DNA of 64,000 nucleotides from assembly GCA_002315385.1 (NCBI GenBank), contig DCHZ01000023.1, forward strand, positions 19,333 to 83,332. The letters are read 5' to 3'. The notes beneath the pieces are model-generated. The model saw nothing but the letters and a program-made list of their open reading frames with translations, was not told the DNA's origin and did not search any database. This document shows positions 17,272-28,247 of the stretch, in pieces (positions within the stretch are counted from its first letter, which is position 1; every line of letters starts with the position of its first letter). Origin of the DNA: Firmicutes bacterium UBA1739 (lineage in GTDB: Bacteria > Bacillota > Clostridia > Peptostreptococcales > Anaerovoracaceae). The position numbers were made by a program, and so were the translations under genes.

Positions 17272-18040
17272 CAGCTCAAAAACAAATTTGTATTTTTATA
17301 AATGGGATAGACAATACATGGATGCGGCGGTGAATTCAGACAGGGTTACCTGCAGTATTCGTGAGTTTGATTATGATGATAATCTTGAGGATTTTAAAAA
17401 ACTCAGAAATTCCGGGACAGAGGTTTTTGCGTTTCTTCCGGTATTGTGGAAAGCTGCGGAATCGGATTCTCTTGATGAATACAGGTCGTTGATAGACGGG
17501 CTTTATGTGGGCAATATCGGACAGGTTGACAGGGCCAAAGAAGCAGGAGTCAGAATTATTGCCGATGTCGGATTAAATGTATTCAATTCAGAAGCTGTGG
17601 AACTGCTGACGGAAAAAGGATTGGAAGGGGCGGTAGTTTCATACGAGCTGGCGGAGGACACCTTCGATTTTGTATCTGAGATTACCGGTGTCGAACCTTG
17701 TCGTTCAGCCGACAGTTTTCCGGAGCTGGAGGTGCTTAAATACGGACGAGTTCCTGCTATGATCAGTGAATACTGTCCTCTGGCCGGAGCCGAAGGAATA
17801 AAAGGGAATAACTGTGGCTTGTGCATGGAAAACAATCCCGTATTTTTGAAAGACACGTTTGGGGACAGATATCCTGTAATCCCGGATTCCGCGGGATGCA
17901 CATCTATGATTCTAAGTAAAAATCCTCTGAACAGAAAGAACTGCGCGAAAGCGGTTAAAAATTATATAAACGGGGTTGAAAGAATTACTGTTTTTGATGA
18001 AAGTCCGAATTTCATTATTCATCTGCTTAAATCAAGATAG
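17261..18040 (+). CDS. Second, shorter U32-family protein
   Basis: A 259-residue protein. The barrel-like segments GLYVGNIGQVDRAKEAGVRI, ADVGLNVFNSEAVELL and the cysteine-bearing YCPLAGAEG and NNCGLC region resemble the second half of U32 proteins, but the N-terminal APAGS motif is absent. ATG 17261 lies within the end of the preceding U32 gene, so the two are translationally coupled and may form a hetero-oligomer, as other U32 pairs do (for instance UbiU-UbiV). The specific product is unknown. Confidence 0.7.
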   Translation: MKSNSSKTNLYFYKWDRQYMDAAVNSDRVTCSIREFDYDDNLEDFKKLRNSGTEVFAFLPVLWKAAESDSLDEYRSLIDGLYVGNIGQVDRAKEAGVRIIADVGLNVFNSEAVELLTEKGLEGAVVSYELAEDTFDFVSEITGVEPCRSADSFPELEVLKYGRVPAMISEYCPLAGAEGIKGNNCGLCMENNPVFLKDTFGDRYPVIPDSAGCTSMILSKNPLNRKNCAKAVKNYINGVERITVFDESPNFIIHLLKSR

Positions 18041-18058
18041 ATGGTACCGAACATATGT

Positions 18059-18086
18059 TTGACAATGAATAAATCAGTGGTATAAT
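18059..18086 (+). promoter_or_regulatory. Consensus SigA promoter of the uvr-pnc operon
   Basis: TTGACA (18059-18064) and TATAAT (18081-18086) with a 16-base spacer, 42 bases before uvrB. No clear LexA box (GAAC-N4-GTTC type) was seen around it. Confidence 0.85.
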
Positions 18087-18127
18087 ATGTTGAAAGACAA
18101 AATATTATTTATATTCAGGTAAGCAAA

Positions 18128-20107
18128 ATGAGTGAATTCAGAATAATTTCCGATTACAGGCTTATGGGAGACCAGCCACAGGCGGTGGATCGGCTGAGTG
18201 ACGGAATAATTACGGGAAAGAAATATCAGACATTGCTGGGAGTTACAGGCTCGGGGAAGACATTTACAATTGCCAACGTTATAGAACGTGTGAAAAAGCC
18301 TGTACTCGTGATATCTCATAATAAGACACTGGCTGCACAGCTTTTCGGTGAATTCAAAGAGTTCTTCCCGGAAAACTCGGTGGAATACTTTGTATCCTAT
18401 TACGATTATTACCAGCCGGAGGCATACGTACCTCAAACCGATACGTATATAGAGAAAGATTCAGACATTAATGACGAAATTGATAAACTCAGACATTCGG
18501 CTACGGCGGCACTGTCAGAAAGAAGAGATGTAATAATAGTGGCCAGCGTTTCGTGTATATACGGATTGGGAAGTCCTATAGATTATGAAAACCAGGTGCT
18601 GTCGCTTCGCCCCGGAATGGAAAAGAGCAGAAACGAAATACTGCACAAACTGGTGGAGATACAGTATCAGAGGAATGATATAGATTTTGGCAGGGGTACA
18701 TTTCGTGTTCGAGGTGATCTGATTGATATTTATCCGGCCGGCTCGGAACATAGCGTCAGAATAGAGCTGTTTGGTGACGAGATTGAGTCAATTAAAGAAA
18801 TCAATCCGCTCACCGGGGAGATTCTGGGTCTCAGAAATCACGTTTCGATATATCCGGCATCACATTACGTGACCGGCGAGGAAAATATTGAAAAGGCTGC
18901 GGAATCCATAGAGAAAGAGCTTGAAGAAAGGATAAGGTATTTCCGGGAGCACGGAAAGCTTCTGGAAGCTCAGAGAATAGAGCAGAGAACAAGATATGAC
19001 ATAGAAATGCTGAGAGCCACCGGAACATGCAAGGGTATAGAAAACTATTCAAGGCATCTGACAGGACTAAATCCGGGAGAACGTCCTTATACCCTGATTG
19101 ACTATTTTGCAAAGGATTTTCTTCTGATAATAGATGAATCTCATGTTATGGTTCCACAGCTCCGAGCTATGTATGCGGGAGACCGGTCAAGAAAAGAGGC
19201 ACTGGTGGAATACGGCTTCAGACTTCCGTCAGCGCTGGACAACCGGCCTATGAAATTTGAGGAGTTTGAGGAAAGCATCAATCAGGCAATTTTTGTAAGT
19301 GCCACACCTGCGGTTTACGAAAAAGAAAAAAGTGAGAATATTTTTGTGGAACAGCTGATAAGGCCAACGGGTCTGGTGGATCCGAGAGTGGAAATACGGC
19401 CCTGTGAAGGTCAGATTGATGATCTGATAAATGAAATAAGAGAAACCGCATTGAGGGATGAGCGGGTTCTTGTTACAACTCTAACAAAAAAAATGGCGGA
19501 AAGTCTTACCGACTATCTTTCAAACGTAGGCATAAAGGTAAAGTATATGCATTCTGATACCGAGACACTGGAGAGAACAGAAATAATCCGGGATTTGAGA
19601 CTGGGTGAGTTTGACGTGCTGGTGGGAATAAATCTTCTCAGAGAAGGACTGGATCTGCCGGAGGTTTCGCTGATTGCAATTCTGGATGCGGACAAGGAGG
19701 GCTTTCTGAGAACAGAAACCTCTCTTGTACAGACCATCGGCAGAGCGGCCCGAAACGTAAACGGGCGTGTAATAATGTATGCAGACAGCATCAGCCGTTC
19801 GATGCAAAGGGCTATTGAGGAAACCGAAAGAAGAAGAAGTATCCAGGAGGAATACAATAGAAAAAACGGAATAATTCCCCAAACGGTGAAAAAAAGCATC
19901 AGGAATAAAATTGAAGCTACTTTTGCCGCAGAGGAACATGATATATATTATGCCGGAAGTGCCGCCGAGCTGACGGCAAAGGAGAGAAAACAGCTTATTT
20001 CAAAGCTGGAGGATGAAATGAGAACCTGTGCCGGAGATCTTCAGTTCGAAAGAGCCGCACAGCTCAGAGACAGGATAATGGAATTAAAAGCATATAACAA
20101 AAGGTAG
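18128..20107 (+). CDS. uvrB: Excinuclease ABC subunit B
   Basis: UvrB is the DNA-damage verifying helicase-like subunit of nucleotide excision repair. The 659-residue protein has Walker A GVTGSGKT (38-45), the beta-hairpin region with [12 protein letters not shown], the DESH box ([10 protein letters not shown]), helicase motifs through QTIGRAARN, and a C-terminal UVR domain ([22 protein letters not shown]) that contacts UvrC. Length and motifs are standard. uvrA starts 4 bases after its stop. Confidence 0.97.
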   Translation: MSEFRIISDYRLMGDQPQAVDRLSDGIITGKKYQTLLGVTGSGKTFTIANVIERVKKPVLVISHNKTLAAQLFGEFKEFFPENSVEYFVSYYDYYQPEAYVPQTDTYIEKDSDINDEIDKLRHSATAALSERRDVIIVASVSCIYGLGSPIDYENQVLSLRPGMEKSRNEILHKLVEIQYQRNDIDFGRGTFRVRGDLIDIYPAGSEHSVRIELFGDEIESIKEINPLTGEILGLRNHVSIYPASHYVTGEENIEKAAESIEKELEERIRYFREHGKLLEAQRIEQRTRYDIEMLRATGTCKGIENYSRHLTGLNPGERPYTLIDYFAKDFLLIIDESHVMVPQLRAMYAGDRSRKEALVEYGFRLPSALDNRPMKFEEFEESINQAIFVSATPAVYEKEKSENIFVEQLIRPTGLVDPRVEIRPCEGQIDDLINEIRETALRDERVLVTTLTKKMAESLTDYLSNVGIKVKYMHSDTETLERTEIIRDLRLGEFDVLVGINLLREGLDLPEVSLIAILDADKEGFLRTETSLVQTIGRAARNVNGRVIMYADSISRSMQRAIEETERRRSIQEEYNRKNGIIPQTVKKSIRNKIEATFAAEEHDIYYAGSAAELTAKERKQLISKLEDEMRTCAGDLQFERAAQLRDRIMELKAYNKR

Positions 20108-20111
20108 AGTA

Positions 20112-22955
20112 ATGGGAAAATCAGATAAAATAGTAATCAGAGGTGCGAAGGGACACAATTTAAAAAATATCGATGTGGATATTCCGAGAGACAGACTTGT
20201 GGTAATAACGGGACTTTCGGGATCGGGAAAATCAACACTGGCTTTTGATACAATATATGCCGAGGGACAGCGGAAATACGTGGAAAGTCTGTCTGCATAT
20301 GCACGACAGTTTCTGGGACAAATGGATAAACCTGATGTGGAGTTTATTGAGGGCCTGTCGCCGGCTATTTCAATAGATCAGAAAACCACAAGCAAAAATC
20401 CAAGGTCCACAGTAGGTACCGTGACTGAAATATATGATTATTTAAGACTGCTGTATGCCAGAATCGGCATACCACATTGCCCGATATGCGGCAGGGAAAT
20501 TTCCGAGCAGTCGGTGGACCAGATTGTGGATCAGATTCTTCATCTGGAGGAAGGAACCCGACTGATGATACTTGCCCCTGTTGTGTATGGGAAAAAGGGT
20601 GAACACGAAAAGATAATCGAAAGAATTCGTAAAGACGGATTCTCAAGAGTCAGGATAGACGGAGAGGTTTATAATCTTTCAGAGGACAGTATTAAGCTTG
20701 AAAAGAACAAAAAGCATACGATTGAAATTGTTGTGGACAGAATAGTGGTGAAACCCGGCATCAGCGGCAGAATAACTGACTCAGTTGAGCTGGCACTTTC
20801 AAATTCGGATGGAATTATCGCAGCTGCAATAATCGGCGGAGATGATCTGGTGTTCAGCACAAAATTTGCCTGCCCGGAGCACGGAACGGGAATTGCGGAA
20901 ATGGAACCCCGTATGTTTTCCTTCAATGCACCTTACGGAGCCTGCCCGGACTGCAACGGTATCGGATATATTATGAGAGTGGATCCGCAGTTAGTGGTGG
21001 TAGATCCTTCGGCGAGCATAATAAAAGGAGCACTTGGAAGTGTGTTTTCATCTATGGATGAGAGCGGATATTATTATCAGATGATATCTACCCTGGCTGA
21101 ATCCTTTGGCGAGAGTCTGGATACTCCCTTTGAGGAGCTGTCGGAAGAATTCAGGCAAGCGCTGCTTTTTGGCTCGGATGTTCCTCTGAATTATGTGTTT
21201 GAAAGTAAATATGGCGGAAGCAGAACCCACGTGGGAAGAACTTTTGAAGGAGTAGTCCGAAATCTGGAAAGAAGATATAACGAAACCAATTCGGATTTCA
21301 TTAAAAGCAAGATTCAGGAGTATATGAGTATGATACCCTGCAGGAGCTGCGGAGGGAAAAAACTCAAAGAGGAAGTTTTGGCGGTTACTGTCGGCGGCAA
21401 AAACATCTATGAATTTACGGAGCTTTCCGTTAACGAGGCTTTGAATTTTCTGTCTAATCTTGAGCTGGGAGAAAAGGAAAACAGGATTGCAAAGGAAATA
21501 CTGAAGGAAATCAACAATAGACTTATTTTTCTGAAAAATGTGGGACTGGATTATTTAAATCTTTCCAGATCCGCCGGTTCACTGTCGGGCGGTGAAGCAC
21601 AGCGAATACGGCTTGCTACACAGATAGGCTCAGGTCTGATGGGGGTACTGTATATTCTGGACGAACCCAGCATAGGCCTGCATCAGAGTGATAATGACAA
21701 GCTAATAAAGACCCTGCGTAAGCTGACAGACATCGGAAACACACTGATAGTTGTCGAGCATGACGAAGATACCATGAAAGCTGCGGATTATATTGTAGAC
21801 ATCGGTCCGGGGGCCGGTGTAAACGGCGGAGAAGTGGTGGCGAAGGGAAGCTTTGAGGAAATAATGGAATGCGAAAAGTCAATTACGGGACAGTATCTTA
21901 AAGGTGTCAGATACATTCCGGTTCCGGAAACAAGACGAAAAGGAAACGGTAATTATCTTGTTATAAGGGGAGCGGCAGAAAACAATCTCAGAGGAATTGA
22001 CGTCAGGATTCCACTGGGGATGTTTACATGTGTGACAGGTGTATCGGGCTCGGGAAAAAGCTCACTTGTCAATGAAATTTTGTATAAAACTTTGGCAACA
22101 AAGTTGAATAAAGCAAAGACTAGACCGGGAAAACATGATATAATAGAAGGCGTTGAGTGTCTTGACAAGGTAATAAACATTGACCAGTCACCTATCGGAA
22201 GAACTCCCAGATCTAACCCGGCAACTTATACAGGTGTTTTCACTTTTATAAGAGATTTGTTTGCCGCATTGCCTGAGGCTAAAGTCAGAGGGTATCAGAA
22301 GGGCAGATTCAGTTTCAATGTTAAGGGGGGAAGATGTGAGTCCTGTTCGGGGGACGGCATAATTAAAATAGAAATGCATTTTCTTCCGGATGTTTATGTT
22401 CCATGTGAAGTATGCAAAGGAAAAAGGTATAACAGAGAAACTCTTGAAGTTAAATACAAAGGAAAGAATATTTTTGAAGTTCTGGATATGACTGTCGAGG
22501 AGGCACTGCACTTTTTTGAAAATATTCCTTCAATTGTACGCCAGCTTCAGACCTTGTATGATGTCGGTCTGGGGTATATCAAACTGGGACAGCCGTCGAC
22601 TCAACTGTCGGGAGGCGAGGCACAAAGAATCAAGCTGGCAGGCGAGCTGTCTAAAAAAAGTACAGGAAGAACTATATACATTCTGGATGAGCCCACAACC
22701 GGACTTCACTTTGAGGATGTAAGCAGGCTGATTCAGGTTTTAAACCGTTTGACCGAGGCCGGTAATACAGTTGTGGTAATAGAACATAATCTGGATGTAA
22801 TTAAAGTCAGTGACCACATAATTGATTTGGGCCCCGGCGGCGGAAACCGGGGAGGTTTACTGGTGGCGGAAGGAACTCCTGAGGAAATTGCCGAAAATCC
22901 CGAATCACTGACCGGAAAATATCTTATTGACATATTAAAGAAGGGAAAAAAGTAA
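20112..22955 (+). CDS. uvrA: Excinuclease ABC subunit A
   Basis: UvrA is the damage-sensing ATPase that loads UvrB. The 947-residue protein has two ABC modules, each interrupted by a zinc-binding module: Walker [10 protein letters not shown] near residue 35 with CPICG-type cysteines, and GVSGSGKSS near 645 followed by CESCSGDG and CEVCKGKRY. Two LSGGEAQRI signatures and two Walker B sites ([10 protein letters not shown] and [10 protein letters not shown]) are present. Its TAA overlaps the ATG of the next gene (TAATG). Confidence 0.97.
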   Translation: MGKSDKIVIRGAKGHNLKNIDVDIPRDRLVVITGLSGSGKSTLAFDTIYAEGQRKYVESLSAYARQFLGQMDKPDVEFIEGLSPAISIDQKTTSKNPRSTVGTVTEIYDYLRLLYARIGIPHCPICGREISEQSVDQIVDQILHLEEGTRLMILAPVVYGKKGEHEKIIERIRKDGFSRVRIDGEVYNLSEDSIKLEKNKKHTIEIVVDRIVVKPGISGRITDSVELALSNSDGIIAAAIIGGDDLVFSTKFACPEHGTGIAEMEPRMFSFNAPYGACPDCNGIGYIMRVDPQLVVVDPSASIIKGALGSVFSSMDESGYYYQMISTLAESFGESLDTPFEELSEEFRQALLFGSDVPLNYVFESKYGGSRTHVGRTFEGVVRNLERRYNETNSDFIKSKIQEYMSMIPCRSCGGKKLKEEVLAVTVGGKNIYEFTELSVNEALNFLSNLELGEKENRIAKEILKEINNRLIFLKNVGLDYLNLSRSAGSLSGGEAQRIRLATQIGSGLMGVLYILDEPSIGLHQSDNDKLIKTLRKLTDIGNTLIVVEHDEDTMKAADYIVDIGPGAGVNGGEVVAKGSFEEIMECEKSITGQYLKGVRYIPVPETRRKGNGNYLVIRGAAENNLRGIDVRIPLGMFTCVTGVSGSGKSSLVNEILYKTLATKLNKAKTRPGKHDIIEGVECLDKVINIDQSPIGRTPRSNPATYTGVFTFIRDLFAALPEAKVRGYQKGRFSFNVKGGRCESCSGDGIIKIEMHFLPDVYVPCEVCKGKRYNRETLEVKYKGKNIFEVLDMTVEEALHFFENIPSIVRQLQTLYDVGLGYIKLGQPSTQLSGGEAQRIKLAGELSKKSTGRTIYILDEPTTGLHFEDVSRLIQVLNRLTEAGNTVVVIEHNLDVIKVSDHIIDLGPGGGNRGGLLVAEGTPEEIAENPESLTGKYLIDILKKGKK

Positions 22956-23611
22956 TGGAAAAAGCAAAACAGACTTTTCAGGGAATATACGGAATGATGT
23001 GGGAAAAACCATATATCCGGAAAGCTTCTATCAAGACGGATAATACCGCATTGATTATTATTGATATGGTAAACGGATTTGTTCGGGAAGGAGCTTTGAA
23101 AAACGAACTGGCAGAGGAAATAATTACCCCTATTACTGAAATGATGGATTTTTCAAAAGAAAACGGTCTGCCTGTAATCGCTTTTGCCGATAATCATGAT
23201 AAGAATTCCCCGGAGTTTGATGTATATCCTGTACACTGTGTAAAAGGAACTTCGGAATGTGAAGTAATAGATGAGATTAAGGCAAAAGGCGGATACAAAC
23301 TGATAAAAAAATCATCCACAAATCCTGTACTGGAAGAGGAGTTTATCCAATGGCTGGACGAAAATCCGCAGATAACCGATTTTATTGTGACAGGAGTATG
23401 CACGGATATCTGTGTTATGCAGTTCTGCCTTACTATTAAAGCTTTATTCAATAAAAGAGGAATAAAATCCAGGGTTATTTTGCCGCTGAACATGGTTGAA
23501 ACCTATGAATATCGTGCACATCAGATTACACTGGTGAACACCATGGCGGTTTATTTTATAGAAGAGAGCGGCGCAGAGGTGTGCAGCGATCTGGAGTTGT
23601 TGAAAAAATAG
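22955..23611 (+). CDS. pncA: Isochorismatase-family hydrolase, probable nicotinamidase
   Basis: A 218-residue cysteine hydrolase. The triad is visible as Asp in LIIIDMVNGF, Lys in LIKKSSTNP, and Cys in VTGVCTDICV. Nicotinamidase converts nicotinamide to nicotinate and ammonia in NAD salvage. The family also contains isochorismatases, but the next gene is nicotinate phosphoribosyltransferase, the following enzyme of the pathway, which favours PncA. It overlaps uvrA by one base. Confidence 0.82.
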   Translation: MEKAKQTFQGIYGMMWEKPYIRKASIKTDNTALIIIDMVNGFVREGALKNELAEEIITPITEMMDFSKENGLPVIAFADNHDKNSPEFDVYPVHCVKGTSECEVIDEIKAKGGYKLIKKSSTNPVLEEEFIQWLDENPQITDFIVTGVCTDICVMQFCLTIKALFNKRGIKSRVILPLNMVETYEYRAHQITLVNTMAVYFIEESGAEVCSDLELLKK

Positions 23612-23640
23612 CAGATATACAGTATCAACGGAGGCGTGTG

Positions 23641-25077
23641 ATGGAAAAAAGTCGTAATATGACTATGCTGGTAGATTACTACGAGCTTACGATGGCGAGC
23701 GGTTACTTTGAAAGCGGGAAAAAGGATACAATTGCGTATTTTGATGTGTTCTACAGAAAAAATCCCGACGGAGGAGGTTTTGCGATTGCCGCAGGATTGC
23801 AATCAGTTATCGACTATGTAAAAAACCTCAGGTTTTCAGAGCAGGATATAGAATATCTTCGTGGGAAAGGCGGATTTTCGGAAGCTTTTCTTGAGTATTT
23901 GGCGAATTTTAAATGTACCTGTGATATTTGGGCTATTCCCGAAGGAACCCCGGTATTTCCGGGAGAGCCTCTTCTTACAGTAAGAGGACCTTTGATTGAA
24001 GCTCAGATTATGGAAACATATATACTGCTGTCAATAAACCACCAGAGCCTCATTGCAACTAAAACAAATCGAATAGTAAGAGCGGCTCAGGGCAGACCGG
24101 TAATGGAATTCGGCTCCAGAAGAGCCCATGGAGATGCAGCTGCAATTATGGGTGCACGTGCGGCATATATTGCCGGAGCGGCGGCCAGCGCTTGCGTAAA
24201 AGCAGATATTGATTACGGTGTACCTGCAATAGGTACCATTGCCCACAGCTGGATTCAGGTGTTCGGAGACGAAATGGCTGCTTTCAGAGCCTATGCGAAC
24301 CTGCATAAAGACAACTGCTCATTACTGGTTGATACATATGACGTATTAAACAGCGGTGTACCGAACGCCATTAAGATTTTCAAGGAATTTAAGCCGGCAC
24401 AGATGTCAATCAGAATTGACAGCGGTGATATAGCTTATCTGTCAAGATGTGCGAGAAAAATTCTGGACGATGAAGGGCTTACCCAGTGTAAGATAATTGC
24501 ATCAAATTCACTGGATGAATATCTCATCAGGGATATGCTCAGTCAGAATGCGGCAATTGATTCTTTCGGAGTCGGAGAAAAAATGATAACCGCAAAATCC
24601 GAGCCTGTGTTCGGAGGTGTATATAAACTGGTGGCAGTGGAAGAAAACGGTAATATTTCACCGAGAATAAAAATAAGTGAAAATATAGAAAAAATAACAA
24701 ATCCGGGATTTAAGAAACCGATAAGGTTTTATGATAAAACCACCGGCAAAGCGGTAGCCGATCTGGTGATGCTGGCTGATGAGATCATAAACGAAAATGA
24801 ACCTTACAAGCTTTTCGATCCCGAATTCAGCTGGAAGAAAAAGATTATCAGAAACTTTGAAGTCAGAGAACTGGCTGTTCCGGTTTTTGAAAAGGGCAAG
24901 CTTGTTTATGAGGAAAAAACCACAGAAGAAGTCAGAAAGTACTGTCGTGAACAGCTGGATACATTATGGCCTGAAGTAATGAGATTTGAAAATCCGCATC
25001 ACTATTATGTGGATTTATCGGAAAAATTATGGATGATGAAGCGAGATTTGCTTGAAGGGCACAGTTACAAAGAATAA
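23641..25077 (+). CDS. pncB: Nicotinate phosphoribosyltransferase
   Basis: This enzyme joins nicotinate to PRPP with ATP help to form nicotinate mononucleotide. The 478-residue protein has the N-terminal MTMLVDYYELTMASGYF motif, the GSRRAHG phosphoribosyl region, and DSGDIAYLS plus FGVGEKMI at the active site. The frame opens upstream at a GTG, but ATG 23641 has GGAGG just before it and gives the family N-terminus. It lies between pncA and uvrC in one apparent operon. Confidence 0.93.
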   Translation: MEKSRNMTMLVDYYELTMASGYFESGKKDTIAYFDVFYRKNPDGGGFAIAAGLQSVIDYVKNLRFSEQDIEYLRGKGGFSEAFLEYLANFKCTCDIWAIPEGTPVFPGEPLLTVRGPLIEAQIMETYILLSINHQSLIATKTNRIVRAAQGRPVMEFGSRRAHGDAAAIMGARAAYIAGAAASACVKADIDYGVPAIGTIAHSWIQVFGDEMAAFRAYANLHKDNCSLLVDTYDVLNSGVPNAIKIFKEFKPAQMSIRIDSGDIAYLSRCARKILDDEGLTQCKIIASNSLDEYLIRDMLSQNAAIDSFGVGEKMITAKSEPVFGGVYKLVAVEENGNISPRIKISENIEKITNPGFKKPIRFYDKTTGKAVADLVMLADEIINENEPYKLFDPEFSWKKKIIRNFEVRELAVPVFEKGKLVYEEKTTEEVRKYCREQLDTLWPEVMRFENPHHYYVDLSEKLWMMKRDLLEGHSYKE

Positions 25078-25079
25078 TT

Positions 25080-26945
25080 ATGTTTGATATCAGAGAAAAT
25101 TTAAAAATACTCCCGGATAAACCGGGAGTATATCTATATAAAGATAAATACGGAGAAGTCATCTACGTAGGGAAAGCGGTTTCATTAAAAAAGAGAGTAC
25201 GGCAGTATTTTCAGTCAACGGCAAATCTTGCCGTAAAAGTCAGAGCTCTCGTAAAGGATATTGATGAATTTGAATACATAATAACCGATTCGGAAATGGA
25301 AGCTTTGATTCTGGAAAATAATCTTATTAAAAAGTATATGCCCAGATATAATGTTCTGCTGAGAGACGATAAGACTTATCCGTATATTAAAGTTACCCTT
25401 AATGAGGAATATCCCAGAGTGATAAAAACCAGAAGGGTGATTAATGACGGGGGCAAATATTTCGGACCGTATACAGATGTGGGGGCGGTTAACCAGATAA
25501 TAGAACTTCTTAATAAAGTATTTGTTCTGAAAAAATGCCCGTCGTTAAAATTTCCCGACAGTTTCCGCCCCTGCCTGAATTATCATATCGGATTGTGTTA
25601 CGGAATATGCAATGATAATATTTCCACCAAAGAGTATTCTGAGATAATAGACAAGGTTCTCGAATTCCTGAAGGGAAGAAGCGAAGACACCGAAAGAGAA
25701 CTGACAGAAAGGATGATGATAGCTTCCGAGAATATGGAGTTTGAAAAGGCGGCGGAGCTCAGGGACACGATTTCAGCTATTCAGATAATAAAGGAAAAAC
25801 AGAAAATCGTTACAAATCCCCAGAACGACATGGACGTGATTGTTTCTGTGGAGGCTGAGCCGGGTAAAGGCACTAATATCATGCTGTTTTTCATTCGCAG
25901 CGGGAAAATGATAGGACGTGAGAGCTTCAGAATAAATTTTCCTATAGAAGAGACTGCCGAGGAGAAAGTGGCTTCGTTTATCAAACAGTATTATTGTGAT
26001 GAGGCATTAATTCCCAAAGAAATACTGGTGGAAGGTGTGAATGATGAGTATTCTTCGATTCAGCAGTGGCTGACCGGTATTAAAGGCAGCGGTGTGAGCA
26101 TTCATGTTCCACAAAGGGGTGAAAAGAAGGCAATTCTTGACATGTGCATTCATAATATTCTTCAGACCAAAGAAGTATTTGAAAAAAGGGTTAAGAATGA
26201 GAAAGAGAAGGCTGAGGCTCTTGAAAAAGGCCTTCGGGAGCTTCTGGGAACGGAGCGACCGATCAGACGTATTGAGGCTTACGATATCTCCAATACTTTG
26301 GGGGTAAATTCCGTGGGCGGGATGGTAGTGTTCGAAAACGGAAAAAAGGTTCCAAGAGATTACAGAAAATTTAAAATCAGAACCATCGAAGGAGCAAATG
26401 ATTACGGAAGCCTGCAGGAGGTAATATATAGAAGATTTTCAAAGTATTTCGAAGCAGAAAACAACGGAAAAAGTAACGGCTTTGAGAAAAAGCCGGATAT
26501 TCTTCTTATTGACGGCGGAGATAAACAGGTTGCTGCGGTTGAAAAAGTGATAAAGGCCATGAAGCTTGATATCCCGGTAGTCGGAATGGTAAAAGACGAT
26601 AAACACAGAACCAGAGACCTTGTATATCGGGAAAAACTGTCGGGTTTGATGAATAATTATGAAATATACCGCTTTATTTATTTTATTCAGGAGGAAGTTC
26701 ATCGTTTTTCTATAGAGTATCACAAAAACCTCAGAGATAAGGCAATGAAAAAATCGATTCTGGAAGATATACCCGGAATCGGAGAAGTGAGGAGAAAAAA
26801 GCTTACACAGCATTTCGGAAGTGTCGAAAAGATAAAACAGGCATCTGTTGAGGAACTGGCGGCTGTTGACGGAATGAATATGAATTCGGCAACGGCGGTT
26901 TTTGACTTTTTTAATAATAGTGAGGACAGTAATGAAAAACGCTGA
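25080..26945 (+). CDS. uvrC: Excinuclease ABC subunit C
   Basis: UvrC makes both incisions around DNA damage. The 621-residue protein has the GIY-YIG nuclease domain at the start (GVYLYKDKYGEVIYVGKA), a UVR domain for UvrB contact (NMEFEKAAELRDT near 220), the RNase H-like C-terminal nuclease (IEAYDISNTLG and LLIDGGDKQV), and helix-hairpin-helix repeats at the end. It begins 2 bases after pncB and closes the operon. Confidence 0.96.
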   Translation: MFDIRENLKILPDKPGVYLYKDKYGEVIYVGKAVSLKKRVRQYFQSTANLAVKVRALVKDIDEFEYIITDSEMEALILENNLIKKYMPRYNVLLRDDKTYPYIKVTLNEEYPRVIKTRRVINDGGKYFGPYTDVGAVNQIIELLNKVFVLKKCPSLKFPDSFRPCLNYHIGLCYGICNDNISTKEYSEIIDKVLEFLKGRSEDTERELTERMMIASENMEFEKAAELRDTISAIQIIKEKQKIVTNPQNDMDVIVSVEAEPGKGTNIMLFFIRSGKMIGRESFRINFPIEETAEEKVASFIKQYYCDEALIPKEILVEGVNDEYSSIQQWLTGIKGSGVSIHVPQRGEKKAILDMCIHNILQTKEVFEKRVKNEKEKAEALEKGLRELLGTERPIRRIEAYDISNTLGVNSVGGMVVFENGKKVPRDYRKFKIRTIEGANDYGSLQEVIYRRFSKYFEAENNGKSNGFEKKPDILLIDGGDKQVAAVEKVIKAMKLDIPVVGMVKDDKHRTRDLVYREKLSGLMNNYEIYRFIYFIQEEVHRFSIEYHKNLRDKAMKKSILEDIPGIGEVRRKKLTQHFGSVEKIKQASVEELAAVDGMNMNSATAVFDFFNNSEDSNEKR

Positions 26946-27005
26946 ATCAAATACTGTTTGCGGAATAACTCAACCGGTATTCAGCCGGGAAAAGCAAATA
27001 AAAAG

Positions 27006-27043
27006 ACCTGTTCATTAAGGCAAACCTTTCTGAACAGGTTTTT
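27006..27043. terminator. Bidirectional terminator between uvrC and the ACT-domain gene
   Basis: ACCTGTTCA (27006-27014) pairs with TGAACAGGT (27031-27039), with A residues before and T residues after, so it can serve both converging genes. Confidence 0.85.
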
Positions 27044-27054
27044 ACTGTGTGCAG

Positions 27055-27486
27055 CTACTTGCTGTAGATTTCATCCGCATCCACAATGCGAACTCCGTTA
27101 TCGGAAAGAAGCTTTATTGCCTCATCCATTCTGTCAACTTTGAGAATAATAAGAGGCTTTACGTTGTTTCTCATAACGAACGAATATATATATTCTATAT
27201 TAATGTCGGCTTCATCAAATAAGGAAAAGATTTCATAAAGTGCTCCCGGTTTGTCTGCCAGTTCGGCAGCAAGAACTTCACTTATCTTGGCAGCATATCC
27301 TGCTTCTCTGACAGCGGTAAGAGCCTTCTCCGGATCATCGACAACCAGTCTTAAAATACCAAACTCATTTGTATCAAAAACTGAAATTGCTCTGACGTCA
27401 ATGCCCTTGTTTTTGATAGCTTTGGCAAGTGTTGCAATATGACCTTTTTTATTTTCAATAAATACCGAAAGTTGTTTTGCGTTCAT
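27055..27486 (-). CDS. Tandem ACT-domain protein
   Basis: A 143-residue protein made of two ACT domains: residues 1-70 (QLSVFIENKKGHIATLAKAI) and 72-143 (AAELADKPGALYEIFSLFDE). Stand-alone ACT pairs bind amino acids and are thought to act as regulators; no catalytic domain is present. AAGGAGA precedes the ATG on the minus strand. The ligand and target are unknown. Confidence 0.85.
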   Translation of the reverse strand: MNAKQLSVFIENKKGHIATLAKAIKNKGIDVRAISVFDTNEFGILRLVVDDPEKALTAVREAGYAAKISEVLAAELADKPGALYEIFSLFDEADINIEYIYSFVMRNNVKPLIILKVDRMDEAIKLLSDNGVRIVDADEIYSK

Positions 27487-27553
27487 GTTAATATTCTCCT
27501 TTCCTTTGAATAAAATGATAAGACGAGCTTCTTGTTATATTATGTTATATTCT

Positions 27554-27582
27554 AAATTATCACATATTTGATGCTTTGGCAA
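27554..27582 (-). promoter_or_regulatory. Candidate promoter for the ACT-domain gene
   Basis: On the minus strand TTGCCA (27582-27577) and TAATTT (27559-27554) are 17 bases apart. In the other direction TTGACA (27602-27607) points to the DJ-1 gene, but the nearest -10 candidates are at short spacing. Confidence 0.45.
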
Positions 27583-27656
27583 CTTATTTTGTGTTTTATT
27601 TTTGACAAAAGCATAGTATAATTATATCACAGATATTATTTCAGGGAGGAAATAAA

Positions 27657-28205
27657 ATGGCAAAAAAAGTATTCGTTCATCTGGCAGAAGGATTTGAGGA
27701 AATTGAAGCAATTGCTACAATAGATATTCTTCTGAGGGGGGAACTGGACACGGTTATCGTTTCCACAACCGGGAATTCGGTGGTAAAAAGTGTGCGGGGA
27801 GTCGGCGTAGTTTGTGACTGTCTGTTTGAAGATGCGGATTACACTGAATGTGATATGATAGTATTACCGGGAGGAATACCGGGAGTCGATAATCTAGGAG
27901 CTCATGAAGGCCTTTGTAATCAGCTGAAAAATTTCAAAAAACAGGACAAGTGGATAGCTGCGATATGTGCTGCCCCTATTATTCTTCATGAAAACGGACT
28001 GATAGACGGAAAAACACTTACATGCTTTCCGGGATGCGGAGATGGATTTAACGAAGCAAATGTAGTGTCCGATATTGTTGCTGTTGACGGAAAGCTTATT
28101 ACTTCACAGGGCCCGGGTACTGCAATTGAATTTGGATTAAAGATAGTGGAAATGCTTCAGGGGAAAGAAAAAGCTGATTATGTAAGAGGAAGACTTTTGG
28201 CATAG
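27657..28205 (+). CDS. DJ-1/PfpI family protein
   Basis: A 182-residue protein of the glutamine-amidotransferase-like fold. It has EGFEEIEAI near residue 11 with the conserved Glu, VLPGGIPG in the middle, and the nucleophile elbow AAICAAPIIL with Cys104. Length and motifs match the DJ-1/ThiJ branch, whose members include protein deglycase/chaperone-like proteins and proteins of uncertain function. GGGAGG precedes ATG 27657. DUF1292 follows 42 bases on. Confidence 0.9.
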   Translation: MAKKVFVHLAEGFEEIEAIATIDILLRGELDTVIVSTTGNSVVKSVRGVGVVCDCLFEDADYTECDMIVLPGGIPGVDNLGAHEGLCNQLKNFKKQDKWIAAICAAPIILHENGLIDGKTLTCFPGCGDGFNEANVVSDIVAVDGKLITSQGPGTAIEFGLKIVEMLQGKEKADYVRGRLLA

Positions 28206-28247
28206 CCGGCGAAAAGAATACTACTCAGAATTGCGGGAGGATAAGAA

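Noticed and set aside
27602..27622. Promoter TTGACA plus TATAAT for the DJ-1 gene
   Set aside because: The two boxes are only 9 bases apart, so they cannot form one SigA promoter; an alternative -10 (TATATC, 15 bases) is possible but weak.
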